Below, in pieces: positions 18,001 to 30,694 of a stretch of DNA of 64,000 nt. A program made the translations under genes and the position numbers. Each line of letters begins with the position of its first letter. The stretch's first letter is position 1. Origin of the DNA: Paramacrobiotus metropolitanus (Eukaryota; Tardigrada; Eutardigrada; Parachela; Macrobiotidae); contig NW_026570225.1 in the NCBI RefSeq assembly GCF_019649055.1, positions 3,162,001 to 3,226,000 of the forward strand, written 5' to 3'. The notes beneath the pieces were generated by a model. The model worked only from the letters and a program-made list of their open reading frames with translations. It made no database searches and was not told the origin of the DNA.

Positions 18001-19781
18001 GAACTTATACGCCACGGAATTCAACCCTCTGTCAGCCAACGTCCATCCCCCGGAGGTCATCTGCATTGGGAACGACCCTAAAATTGGCAATCCTAACCTG
18101 CCGCGAACCCGTTCTGTTTCAGACTTGATAAATGCGGTTCAGCCCGTTGTCAGCACTGAAGCGAATATTCACAGGACATCCAGTCTCAATCAAATTGCTT
18201 CCAATTGTCTTCCGACGGAACCCGTGGCGGATGGGCCAGTGGCCACGATTACCCCATCTGTTCCATCCAACAACCCTGTCGTTTCGCCGTTACGTCAAAG
18301 CATTTCACTACCCAATGACGATCTACTACTGGGAACGAACGATACAGAGGATGAAGACGATGGAAGTCCCAACGTTTCTCAGTCGACACCGAACCTTCCG
18401 ATTGCGCGGTCTTTGGAGACTAGTAAGACGATATCCGACGGCACAATGGATCGATCGACCGACACCATAACCGGCGATGAAGATAATCATACGCTGCTGT
18501 TGGAGCGCTTCCCTTCCAGTCAGGACATTCATACCGAAGCCGAAGAGTCTGCTGAAGATGAGCCCGGTCAGGTCAAGCTCGGTGTGATCAATCAGAGTGA
18601 CGGTGATGTGATGGTGCGCGAGGAAGACCTGTCGCGCGATAGTTTCATGCGCTTTGCATCAGCCGGTGCGAAATCAATTAGCGAATCACTTATGGCTTCA
18701 GCCATTTTCTCCGATGCGAGCGCATTACCAGGGACGAGTATTCCTCTAAAATCAGAGGCCAGGAGCTTCTGTTCGCCGTGCATCACGCCGACGCCTAGTT
18801 TGAAATATGTGGAAGTGAATCATCATTCGTCGCCAGTTAGCTCACCGACACGACCCAGACGGACATCCCGCCATTTGCCCTCCGCGTCGAGCACAGATAG
18901 CGTTCACAGTGATATGAATGATTCGTTCCATGAGCATAATCTGGCTACGGTTAGGAAACAACTGGGGCCGGATGGACTGGCAATTTTCCACGATGAATCG
19001 CAGATACAGCTGAGGAAGATGCGTAATAAATATCAGGTTTGTTTGTTGGCAGCTTTGCTGAGATTTTCGAGATATTGCCGACATCGTAGGCTTTTAGTAT
19101 ATCTGTTTTGTGGTATCTGCAGAAAGAGGTCGACTCACTACGGCACGAAGTGGCAGCCCTTAAAGCTCAGCTGCGACACCGGAACGGTTTAAACAATGGA
19201 CATGGGCCGTCCTCTCACACCCGGCGTGATTCCTGCTCCGAAGACGGGCTGAACTGTATTGATATCCCGAAAAAATGTTCGGATACTATTGATTATGGTA
19301 CTTCATATGGATCTGACGTGAGCTGGGATAATATTGACGATCGGGAAGCCCTCGTAACCCCATGGGTCCCAGACCAGTGTGTGACCAATTGTACCAACTG
19401 CGGGACACGTTTCTGGTTGGGTAAACGAAAGCATCATTGCAGGTAAAACATTTCGCCTTGACCGTATATCCGGTAGCTAATTTTCGCCAAAGTATTATGG
19501 AGCCGATGCCGTTCGTAGTAATAGGTGTACGTATAATGTCATAGCTATTGGAAGTTTTGTTTAATGAAGTTCTGCTTTGTAGGAAATGCGGATTGGTGTT
19601 CTGCAGTAACTGTTCCGATTATCAGATTCCTCTACCTCAAGATAAAATCTATTGCCCGGTCAGGGTGTGTCGGGCTTGTTATGTGGAATTGCACCGACAA
19701 AATAATGGGCTTCATAATGGTACAAAATTAGCTCTCAATAGGCGACATGTGGCAAATAACGCTCAGGCCACACAAGCCTGA
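15027..19781 (+). CDS. Myotubularin-type phosphoinositide 3-phosphatase with FYVE finger (MTMR3/4 group), 5' end not resolved
   Basis: Removes the 3-phosphate from PI3P and PI(3,5)P2 on endosomes and autophagic membranes. Twelve exons: 15027-15334, 15400-15582, 15668-15871, 15956-16140, 16659-16745, 16856-16967, 17159-17354, 17421-17603, 17664-17834, 17957-19036, 19123-19442 and 19583-19781. They are in frame throughout, 1075 residues. Order: PH-GRAM domain (about 1-110), phosphatase domain with the active C-X5-R motif CSDGWDRT near residue 399, a long Ser/Thr-rich acidic linker (about 545-900), a short coiled coil, and a C-terminal FYVE finger (about 984-1045). The FYVE finger has WVPD, KRKHHCRKCG and RVC, the full set of PI3P-binding motifs. 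The first visible exon begins in phase 0 after an acceptor at 15021-15026, so a start exon is missing from this model. MTMR3 and MTMR4 cannot be told apart. Confidence 0.92.
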
Positions 19782-20484
19782 ACGGTGATTGTTGGTCGAG
19801 GGACAGAAGCCGATGGAAAGATAGATGGGTAGCGCGACCTTCGACCATTGATCGGCGTTGGTTGGACAGTGCCACAGTGGTAGAGAGACACAGAGCGGGG
19901 ATGGTACGCGGCGTGGTACCGTGTTGGTTGTCTTTGTTTATTTTTCTTGGCTTTCGTTTTTTCGGGTATAGAAATTGAATCTGTATTTTAATCAAGCGCT
20001 TCTTTTGGGACTTGGTGTTTTAAAGAATTTTATTGAGTGCGAATGATCGGCCGTAGGCACGGTCAGAGTTCGTGGAGAAATTGCAGTTGTGATAATCAAG
20101 AACAGATTGATAATGTGCGCGGTGCTTTCGCCGATTGCTGTAATGGTAGTGAGGTTTTTCTTGCTTCCGGGAATAAAGCTGTTCAATCTGCGGCAGTCAC
20201 TTTTAAATTCCTCTTCGTTTATACCTCAATCAATTAAATACACCCATGCGTTCACTGATAAAAAAAGCATAAAACCCAAAGAAACATTCCGCTGCTTAGC
20301 ACCAGCAGAAAGCAACCGAGATGCCTGACATTCTAATCGCCAATAAAAACACAAACATGCACAAACGGCCAAACAATGACTAAAACATATTCCAGTTGAA
20401 CAGCAAAACCGCTCAACAGTCCCGAATACCACAGTGCATACTTTCTGTAAGGTCCCCAAGGATATCGGTCTTTAGCGTCCCGTA
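19782..20484. other. Convergent 3' spacer of the myotubularin and TAO kinase genes
   Basis: No coding exon. A minus-strand AATAAA (TTTATT at 20029-20034) could end the TAO kinase transcript about 450 bases past its stop. Confidence 0.4.
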
Positions 20485-23400
20485 TCACGTGGAAGAGAAA
20501 CGTGACGAGAAATGCGAAGACGATGAATGTGGCAGTTGGACTAGGCTGAGCCGACTGGCGCTGACATTCCGCTCGTCATCCTCACGGAGCAGGTCATCCA
20601 GTTGACTGTGTTCGGCCAGTGTCAGAGCATTGAAACCCAGTCGAACACTTTCTGTATCAAACCGTTCTAAATCCAGGGCTTGACGATTGTGCAACTGGCG
20701 AATCCGCTCAGACCGCTCCCGACGGAACTGCTGAACTTCTTCTTCCATCTGAATAACATCGTCATCAGAACCTTAAGCAGCACAGTAACCGTTACGAGAC
20801 GGTCAAAACAACTGCGCTACACCACCTTTTGCTCCAGTCTAGCCCTTCGTAAAGATACAGCTTCTTCCAAGTGGCGTTTCTCGCTATTTCTCTGATTCTC
20901 CGCATGAATTCGCACTTTGCTTTGGTATGCCAAGAGCAATTCGTATTCCTGGTGAAGCTGCTCCCGCAGACTCCTGGCTTCCAACTCTTGAGCTTCGTCT
21001 AGACGGAGCTAAATGACACCACTTCTTTAATGCATAAACAGTAATGTACAGACAGGTAATCGGACAATTTAAAAATATTTTCGATCCATCAAAATTGACA
21101 AAATCAATTTGTGTCATTATATACATAATATTTCGCCTAAAAAAACATTACTTTGTCTGAATTTTCCATTATCATTCATTTAATCAATTTATATCTTTAC
21201 CATTGCTTAAATCAATTTCCATCTTCACTGAAAATCCACTATAGTAATAATAGAGCTTGATAGAGCTCCGCAGCTTACCGTAGACTGCTGCAGCATTTCC
21301 GCAATACTCTGCTCATACTGTTCACCCAGTATGGCCAGTTTGCGGTGCTGCTCTTCTTTGAGCCTCTTTATGGTTTCTTTCTGCTTTTCTTTGGGAGTGG
21401 ACTCCAGAATTTGAGCCTTTAGTGCTTTATATTGTCTAGTCTGCACTTTGCAGGCTTCCAAAAACTGTTTTCGAACCTGCAGTTCCCGTTGCTACAAAAA
21501 ATACCGCTATGAAAAATATGCCGGAGGAAATTTTCATTTTGTCAGCCTTAAAATTACCTTGAGACTCTTGGGTTGTTGTTTCTGTTCGACAGCGTGTTTC
21601 TTGCGCAGTTCACGTTCGGAACGTTCACTGTACTGGTTTTGGTGTGTTACTTCAGCGTGATGTTGTTTTCGTAACTGGTCTTCCTTCAGTGCATGCTGCG
21701 CCGCCAACTGTTTGTATTCCAAATCCTGTGTGAGTTCATGATGTCGCAACAACATGGAATGGGCTAATTCCAACTGATTTTGGCGTTTCTTCAACTCCTG
21801 AAACGAACGCTTGAGATTATTAAGAATAAAAAATTTTGTTAGCAAAAAAACAGCAAGCCATTTACTGCGGCAATTTTAAAGGCAGCAAACTGGAGTCATA
21901 CCTCTTGTAGTAAATCTTGTTCGAGTGCGTGGTATTGTAGTAGCTTTCTCCTTTTGAATTTACGCATTTCCAGATCAAGGTAACTTTTTTGGTCATGCTG
22001 CAGTTTCAGTTCAGCTTCCTGGTGCCGGCTGTGAATGGACTCTTTATGACGTCGCACAATGTCCTCACGCTCTTTTTTCGGCGTGTTGATTTGTTGGTCA
22101 TTGAGATCCTAGGCGATTTATACAGCCACATAACAGTATTGTACAAACACATATTCAACCAATGCATTTGTGCTATTTTTACGCAATTTGGAGACCACTT
22201 CCTGCTAGCCTGCCACCTTTATACGCACATACACTACTTTATTCATGATAGGGTAATCAATCCAGATACTTTAAAAGTAACCAAAAATTAAAGAATAATA
22301 AAAAATGTTTTATACTGAATTTCGCGGACAACTTACAGTTCGCACTTTTTCCTTGCTTTGCTTGTATTCCCGTTTATGTTGCTGTTGGTAAGTACGCATT
22401 TCTTCATCATGCTGTTGTAGAATGTGCTTGTACAGCTTTTTTTCATTGATAATATTCGCTTTTGCTTTCTGCTCCATCTCATGATGCTGCTTGAGCTGTA
22501 GTTTTTCCAGTTCTTTGGCAAACGATTGCAATAATGCTTCGTATTCACGGTCCAGTCGAACTCTGTGCTCTTCCATTTCATTTTTGCACTTGGTTTCGAA
22601 CTGTCAACAACAACACATTTTCTATGACTAAGTAGGCTAACGAAATGCATCTATATCTAAATTAGCTGCTAATTTCATCCATCATATGGCGACTGTAAAC
22701 AAAGGTCGACTCCATCGCAATCAACCAATAAATCAAACTCATTATGCCCACGAAAACAAGTTAAAACGGATCAATCAAACACGGCAACAACCATCCGCAT
22801 CATAAATTAAACGTGTGAACCGAATTGTGGTACAATACTCATTTAGTAAATAACTCAAATACGAAAATCAGTATACGTACTTTCCCGTTTTTAAGTACAG
22901 TATAGTAATTCGCATTTCTGCCATTTTTACTTTTACTAGCAACGAACCCTGCTTGTCACCGGTTTGAGGATTCAAGTAAGTACGTATGCGATATGCGATT
23001 ATTTTAATTCAGTATCATAATGTATCGGATCAAATTATCGTCTCATTCTACCTGCTGGTAAATCTTCTGATGCCCTTTAACCATTCTTTTGTAGCCGCTC
23101 ATCTGCTCGACTAGTTCATTTTCCCGTTCCTTCTGCTCCTTAGTGACTATGGTCGTTGGCCGAATCGTCAAGAAATTATTCTGCGAGCTCTGGTCACCGG
23201 TGCTGGCCACTTCCGATACCGGCTGTAATGAACAGCAAAATACATTTCATGAACAGCCACTTGACAAAAAATGTCTTGCGGTTATAAACAGGTGACGATG
23301 ATGAGAGCGCTTCTGAAACATACTCGTTCATTAGACTTTTGTAAAGCTGCGCGTCCGTTACTCTCATTTTTGATGCCAGATTTGGATGGCTGTATGCTAT

Positions 23401-25826
23401 CATCACTTCCCCCGCTGCTCAGCACACTCACAGTACTACTGTGTATGCTATGCAGACTGTCCGACGGACTGTTTGTGAAACCGTTCCCATCCTAAAACGA
23501 GCAACCGACCATATGCTAATACATTGATGAAAATCGCATTTATATGGAAATTTAAGCAGTACTGTCTTATTTATTCATTTAATATAATAGGTAACTTAAA
23601 TTAGTCGAATATTGTTTCTTTTGTTAAGAAATTTCTCGAGCCGTTTTACCACCACTCAGATTATTGATTTATAGCTCGAACTCATAGTATGACGTTTTCA
23701 TAAAATTGCAAAAAAGGTAGCTGTTATCCAGAGTTCACTGACAAATTGCAAACAAAACGATCTAACAAGCGCAGTTCCTACAGTAATAACAGAGCAGCGT
23801 TTATGCAGCCATATCCTCACATCTCTACGATGCCCATGTTCTGGATCCTTGTCGTCCCGATGCAAGCGCTCACGAATAAGAAGCTTTTTCATCTTCTTGT
23901 AATTCAAATTGTCCAGCTCGCGTACAGCTTGTTTGGTGCGCTGTATTAAATCGCGCAACACCGTAACTGGGCGAGTACGGACAATAAATGGCGTCTCCAT
24001 TATCTGCAGCGCGTCAGGTCGGTCGTCCGGGTTTTTGGTCAGTGCAGTGGCTACAAAATTGCGGAATTCCGAAGACCTACAAAAACCATCACGGTTTTGA
24101 TTGGACAGCTGTATGTATCAACAAAACCAAGCTTGCTGCGTACCAGTCAGCGCTGGCCAGACGAGGAGGATCGTTTTGGGCAATATGGTACAGAGCACTC
24201 ATGGCGTTCATGTTGAAATACGGCGGCTTCTTCTCAGCTGCAAGCGAAGCATACTGATTACAGAATCAAACCGTCAAACTAGAGCAACATGACACTTGTA
24301 ATCTAGACATTGCCGTCTAGAGAATGTCAACATCCACAAACAACTTATTAATAAGTTCCGCCGACAAAAACACGGCTTCTCGACATTGCCAAAGCCCTAA
24401 CAGCACTCTCGAAGCTACTGGCCAAGCAATACATAGGTGCTTCATAAATAACAAGACTATTTAAGGAGACAAATCGTTCAGATATATACTCACCCAGTTC
24501 AATACACGTAATACCCATCGACCAAACGTCCACTTTCCCATTATACTGTCCTTCCTCCATGGCCAAAATAACTTCCGGTGCCTGTTGCAATTACAGCAAC
24601 CATATTTCCAAGAATTTCGGTTAACGGGAGATTTAAACTGAACAAATCAATCGATTTTCGGTCGATCTTTTATTTAGATTTTGACTACATTAATGGTAAT
24701 GAAAATCGTAACCAAAATTTCCCATGTGATTAATTAAGCTTTTCAATTTTGAATTAGAACTTCGAAAGCGCATTGTTAGGGACGTCTTAGCATAGGGATA
24801 GGTGCGAGTATTATAACGCACAAACCTCATAAGCACAATGACAGCAAATTATAGACAAACAATTTTAGGAGTTTGTCTATAATGATCTAATGATGATGTC
24901 TATAATGATAATGATCTAACATGATCTGATTTTTAATAATCCATAATTGGCATACCATCCAATAGGGTGTTCCCACAAAGCTGTTAGCAGGGCATGCGAA
25001 CGATGCCGAGCCGAAGTCAGCCAGTTTAACCCCGCCGTAATCCGTCAGCAAAACATTGCCAGCCTTAATATCACGATGAATTTTTCCCAGGGAGTGCAAG
25101 TAAGCCAATCCCAGTAGTGAGCCCTGACAGATCGCCGCAATCTCATCTTCACGAAGGGGTTTTTTATGCACTTCAATAATATCCGCCGCAGAGCCCAAAC
25201 AGTATTCCATTACCAGCCAGGCTGTGTGCTCTTTGATAAAACAGGCCTTGTATTCGATGGTGTTGGGATGTTTCACGATGCGGAGAAACTTCACCTCCTT
25301 AACAATATCCTGCCATTTCTATAAAAACCAACCGAAAGGTCGAAGATCCAAACAAAGCAGAAATAGTATACCAAAATACAAAAATAATTACTTCCGCTGC
25401 CTGCTTGCCAACGTAGGACATCTTCTTGATGGCAACAACTTCTTTTGTGATAGCGTTTCGCGCCTGGAAAACAACAAAATTTTGTAAATAAATTTTACTC
25501 GTACAAATTTAAAAGGTAAGTTTTGTAGTGAGAGTACACTGACACGTGAGTACTGTAAAAAAATCTTTAAAACTACGAATTCGGCCATATGTTTTTTGTA
25601 CCAACAGACAGACGTCAAGAATTCCAAAAAAAACAGTTCAAACTAGCGATTTACAAAAAGATCTTTTAAAACGTGCTCAGCTTACATAATAAACCGCCCC
25701 GAAGCTGCCATGTCCGATTTCCCTGAGATCCACAAACAATCGCTCGGGATCCTCTTTGGAGAAAAGATTTGCAACATCCGGATCCTTCAGATTCCCAGGC
25801 TTGGCCACGACGGGCATAACTGACAT
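20485..25826 (-). CDS. TAOK: TAO-family STE20 protein kinase
   Basis: MAP3K-level Ser/Thr kinase acting on MKK3/6 and on Hippo kinases. Fourteen exons: 25686-25826, 25392-25463, 24956-25318, 24494-24581, 24144-24237, 23821-24076, 23324-23491, 23052-23222, 22337-22600, 21902-22108, 21558-21797, 21279-21491, 20826-21008 and 20485-20748. The total is 907 residues, against about 1000 in human TAOK1. The kinase domain is near the N-terminus, with GHGSFG loop, VAIKK lysine (about 60), HRDIKAGN (about 152), DFGSAS and the TAO activation segment [16 protein letters not shown] Ser-rich hinge is followed by three long coiled-coil regions typical of TAO. The protein stops soon after the last coiled coil and lacks the long tail of vertebrate isoforms. 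The chosen start gives [17 protein letters not shown]; the frame stays open upstream to an acceptor-like CAG, so a 5' exon is possible. Confidence 0.96.
24848..24883. repeat. Intronic hairpin, 13-bp perfect stem
   Basis: ATTATAGACAAAC at 24848-24860 is exactly inverted at 24871-24883, with a 10-base loop. It is followed by two copies of a TCTATAATGAT unit. It lies in the TAO kinase intron 24582-24955. Confidence 0.85.
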
Positions 25827-28800
25827 TGGCGTAATGTGCAAATCATAATAATCCTTCTGACACGGCGGCACACCAGCAGGCTTTCACATTCCTGCCAAAC
25901 ACATAAAACAGACGATATAATAAACCAAGTTGGACGCACAGTATGAATTCAAAACCGGCTGATCCAGTTCGTAAATGCCTTAAAACCGCATGCTAAGCAG
26001 CCAGCACTATAGCAGATAAGTCGAACAACAATCCGAAAGCCCTAACACAAAAAGAAGCCGGAAAAAAACACCGCTGTTAAGAAAAAGTCGCCGTTTATTT
26101 ACACAAGCAAATGGCCATTACGAAATCCAATTCCCTCCCTCGCGTCGGTAGTCAGACGGTCTCGTACAACGGTATTGTACACATTACACAGCTGGCATAA
26201 TCAAACTCCGATAAAATACCCAGCCATGCACAGTACTTCCGGTGCAGCGCGCGGTATTTGGTCCCCAACTCAAAGAGGCATTTCACGCTAACGAGTTAAC
26301 TGTCACAAATCCATACGGACCTAGCCCTAATCGATCATCGAATCATCGCAGCTGGAACAGTTTTGTGTATGCTTCTTCCCACTGATCCATTCCGGTGAAT
26401 CAAAATTCCGCAACAGTATCGTTTCACGTGTTAATTTACCTTATCTCGTCAATACAAACATAACTCACAAAACAAGCAGCGGCATACGCCAAACGGCAGC
26501 TACAGTAACAGACGGTGACCTATTTTTGATTGGTTATGATAAAAGTATTCTATAAAAGCAAAACTGTAACATTTAACCCAATGCGGAAAATAAAGAAAAG
26601 AGTGTAAAACAGATGCTTAATCCCCACACGGATAAGTCAGTGGCCGTTGCAACTTTTCATATATTTTGTTCCACCCTTGTGACAGTAGCGATTTGTCATA
26701 TTATACTTATAAATTACTTCCGCATATATTTTTTGAGTATAGTTTAAATTAGTTAGTTATAGTTACAATTAGTTATAGTTTACCCTATTCTTTCTTAAAT
26801 TTATTCCTTCTGTGCCACTATGCCAGTCCGGATTTTGGCTCTCTGATCAGGACCAGCTCGCTACACTTTAAAATTATATACACACAGCGAATTCTCTGAT
26901 AACGATCCGTGACCCACCCACGTTTAATACCGAATTCAATCTTGCTTAACATGATTCGCAAAGCAAATCGGAAATCGATCTATCTTGTAAAAGTTATGAC
27001 AACACAGTGCGAAACCCATAGATCTGCTACGCTTATTCACGCATTTCGGATACGTACTACACTACTAACGATAAGATCAACAAAACTGTTAAGAAAACTG
27101 AAATATATATTCTACGCAAATGCCTAATGGCATGGTGTTTAATAATATCTGTGTACCAATGCTACCACCAAAGTACTTGGTGACAGTTTTTGCAGTTATC
27201 GAATGCAAATTAGTAATTCTTTCCTACTGACCTCGTAAAAACAAAATAAATAGTTTGTTAAGTCTTCAGCGACCAACATCGAAATATAGATATGTATTTT
27301 TAAAGAGCATACACAACTCATTCCATCAACTATAACATACTCATTTTATTCACAGCAGCAAAAAAAACCATTATCTCGTGGCTTGAAATAATCGTGTTCA
27401 ATAATCGTATTCACAACACAAAATGAACGCAAACCAGACAGACTGCACTAGTATTTTCAGAACTTACGTGCTCCGCGAAATCACCTCTTTTATGTATGGT
27501 GTACACGCGCATTTCGTAAGTACAGATGCAGCCATTGCGCAAGAAATGTGAAACACAACCATGATTCAAACAGCAGCAGCCATAGCTGATTTATCGGCAT
27601 CTGGAAATTATCGAAAAGAGAATTCTTAATTGCCTTGGTTTTCCGATAGCGCTGCTGATAATCTACTGGTTCAACAAGACATATTGGCTGTGCTCTGGAT
27701 ATCGATTTGTGTGTCCATGACCAATATTAAATGCATATTTGCGCCTACAAGGCTTCTTCATACCATTTCCAAGCACAGATTTTGCAGATATACTGCATAT
27801 CTGTATTATTGTCCAGTGCCGCAATTACCAGTGGGGATTGCAATTTTAGATAAAAAGTGAGCTGGTTCATAAACGCTAATAAACCCACCGTTATTACGAT
27901 TTCTGCAGCAAATACCCTAACGTGGTAGCAGATTGTCTAAATACAGTAGTAAATATAATGCACAAAAAATTTAATGCAGTGCAGTGATCAGTACGTAACG
28001 AATAAGACCGATCAGCGAAACTGCACAAATAAAGAGCAGATTCAAAAAATAATAATAAATTTAATATTAACTACGAACTGCAAGTGCCAATTGAATCTGA
28101 AAATATCCTGGCGCATTCAGACTAACAATAACAAAATTATTAGTACGTACTAGTAATGTTAACCACAATCGGAAGCGCGACCGAAATTTCATGAAATTCA
28201 ATAATACTGAAGCTCTAGTATTATTGTATCTATTATTATCGCTCTTTAACTGTTTAATAATTCGATTACCTTCGAATCAGCTTTCCCACGTCGCTTAATT
28301 ATTATGGATTACTTAATATAAGAAAAATTAGATCTGAAATAGAATACATGGGGATATTATCATTTTCTACTTTGCATTTAGGAAAAAGTACGTTAAGGGA
28401 TTTACCGCTTAAGATACTTAAGAATACTAGTAACGAAAAATTAAGTACTCAACGAATTCGTGTAAATGTCATTTCACTCACGATCAGTCGATATGCTTCG
28501 AGTTATCCTTATGATTCCGTTACATGGCAGTAGGGCATTTCAGATCATTCCAAAACAGATAAATCCTCTTCGCCCAGATCAGGAAAATTCCAAATTTATT
28601 CCGTCAAAATCACATCGAATTTTGCAGGATAGATGGACATCACCCGAGAAATTTAAGCGCATCAAAAATACAGATATCTTTCGAAAGCCAACAATAACAA
28701 AAAATCGATAGCCCAGTCCCCAGCTGGCAGTAAGTCCACAACACACAACTTCTATTCGCGAAACTCCAAAATAAACGAACTTTCCACGAAGATTATTGGC

Positions 28801-29638
28801 GCAGTCTAGGTTCCAGAAGTACCCTTCCGCTTCGTTTGCCAGTAAAATCTGAAGATTAATAAGCAGCTAATGGGATTACGGGAGTGTTTTTATGAAAACC
28901 ATAGATACTATATGCACTATGCAGAAAGCACGTAAAAGTCGCTACCAATTTTAAACAGACGAGCTCATTACAGCTAAAAAGTGTAACAACACGCCAGCCA
29001 ATAATGCAGCTGCAGGCCCCGTACAGCACAACACTACAGATTTGAGTCACGATATGCATGCAGTAAAATCTGAATGGCTGAACGCAAGCAACTGAATCAG
29101 CAAGTTCAAGCAACAATCCAGTAGAATCCACTCCCCCTGCCTGTAATCGTCATTGGAAACTGTGCCAAATACTTAACATCGCTGACCATCGGATGACCCA
29201 GAGCCAAACCGGCATATTAACATTTTCAAATTTCAGACAATGGCTTCGTAAAGGAGTCCAATATTCAGCCATACAAATTAAGATGCGATTGTAAACAGTA
29301 CGAGACTATGAGTATCAAAGGCGAGCGGCATGTAAGCACAAATTCGGTAAGTTCGAGTACATAAGTACAACTGTACAATCATCACAATTTTTACCAAATT
29401 ATAACATCAATTTTAAATGATAAGGCAAAATACATAAAGAAAAACAATCGTCACAATCGATGCGAGCAACTGAACAAGCATATCGTTTTAGGGTTTTTAC
29501 AATTTTTGGAAGATTAGCACTACTCGTAGTATATTTCACCACAAGCCCACAACGATCCACCTTATGAACATATTGCAGTAATAATTCACAGCATCGCAAA
29601 AAGATTAAACATTCAACTGTTTCAACGCTTCCAAAAAT
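25827..29638. other. Large spacer between TAO kinase and SDHAF2
   Basis: About 3.8 kb upstream of the TAO kinase and downstream of SDHAF2. AT-rich; every open frame is short and without homology that I recognise. It probably holds the TAO promoter and leader exon. No RNA gene or transposon end was recognised. Confidence 0.45.
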
Positions 29639-30694
29639 TCAATCATGGACATCTGACGTAAAAAAAGTTTCTTTAAGATCAGGTTGCCTTATACGCATCT
29701 CCTTTTTTTCGTTACGCGCAAACTGTATAAGCTTATCCAATACTTTGGACTGAAATTCTTGGGGAACCGGTCTAACACCTGCAAGATCAAAGAAAACTCA
29801 ACAAAAAGGACAAAATACTAAAAATAAAACAGGGTTCTATGTGTGTGATATAAATCATGTCTATATGAATTCCTTACAAAATGTTATTCACATTATGTAT
29901 AAAGGCGAGTATCGCTCAGATTTCGTGATCACTTTTTTCTGAATACGATATTTTTTTCGTGATCAATTTTCATCCGACATTTTTTCTGAATACGATTGGA
30001 CTCGCCATAAAATTCTAAACAAGATGATAGAGTCGGATTTTTGAGATCTGTTATACTTTGCAGATATAAGCTATATCTGCAAAATATAACTGAATACCAG
30101 TAAAGTAAAAATCTTTCAAAAAAAGCATAGGAAACAATTTTCAATCGGATTCAGGCCAACTGCAGTTCGTACACCCTACTGTATTTACCTGCAACCCAGT
30201 AATATATTTCCCAGTCATTCGATGGCTCGTTGATTAGTTTATCATAGGCTTGAAGTTCTTCTCCGTCAAAATTGAAAAGGTAGCGATCCGCAAACGCACT
30301 GAAAATATGATGCGTATTAGCGGCAAGTCGCAAGAAGAACAGTGCGTGAACAACATTAACAGTTATACACAAGATACAATTCCTACTTGCCATCAGCAGT
30401 TTATTTAAATTTACGGTTTTACCTCATCAGGAGACCGTTTTCTAGCATTCCTCGTTTTCTGCTTTGGTACAGTAATCTTGCACGTTTTTGCTCAGTTTTT
30501 TCACCGCTGCGGGGCTTATACACCGGAATAGGTGGTTCATCGGAGTGCAGAAGATTAATCTGTTCTCCCAAAGCCGAATGAGAAGCTGCCGATGTAACTT
30601 CGGCAGCAGTAAGATCGTAGCCAGGATTATTGTCGCGCAACCCAAAAGCGGTCAGAAAAATGCTTCTTTTCGACAAGGCGCCTTGACTCAACAT
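29639..30694 (-). CDS. SDHAF2: Succinate dehydrogenase assembly factor 2, mitochondrial
   Basis: Chaperone of the SdhE/Sdh5 family that promotes FAD attachment to the succinate dehydrogenase flavoprotein in the mitochondrial matrix. Three exons, 30423-30694, 30189-30298 and 29639-29778, give 173 residues with phases that agree. The first about 40 residues ([18 protein letters not shown]) look like a mitochondrial presequence. Then come [16 protein letters not shown], which contains the family's RGxxE core, and [20 protein letters not shown], the second conserved block. The start is the first ATG after an acceptor-like CAG; the frame is open further upstream, so a longer N-terminus cannot be excluded. 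An unusual 41-base hairpin lies in the last intron. Confidence 0.93.
30050..30090. repeat. 41-base hairpin in the last SDHAF2 intron
   Basis: Inverted arms of about 19 bases around the core TTTGCAGATATA / TATATCTGCAAA, one mismatch, 3-base loop. Being nearly loopless, it could extrude as a cruciform or fold tightly in the pre-mRNA. Confidence 0.85.
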
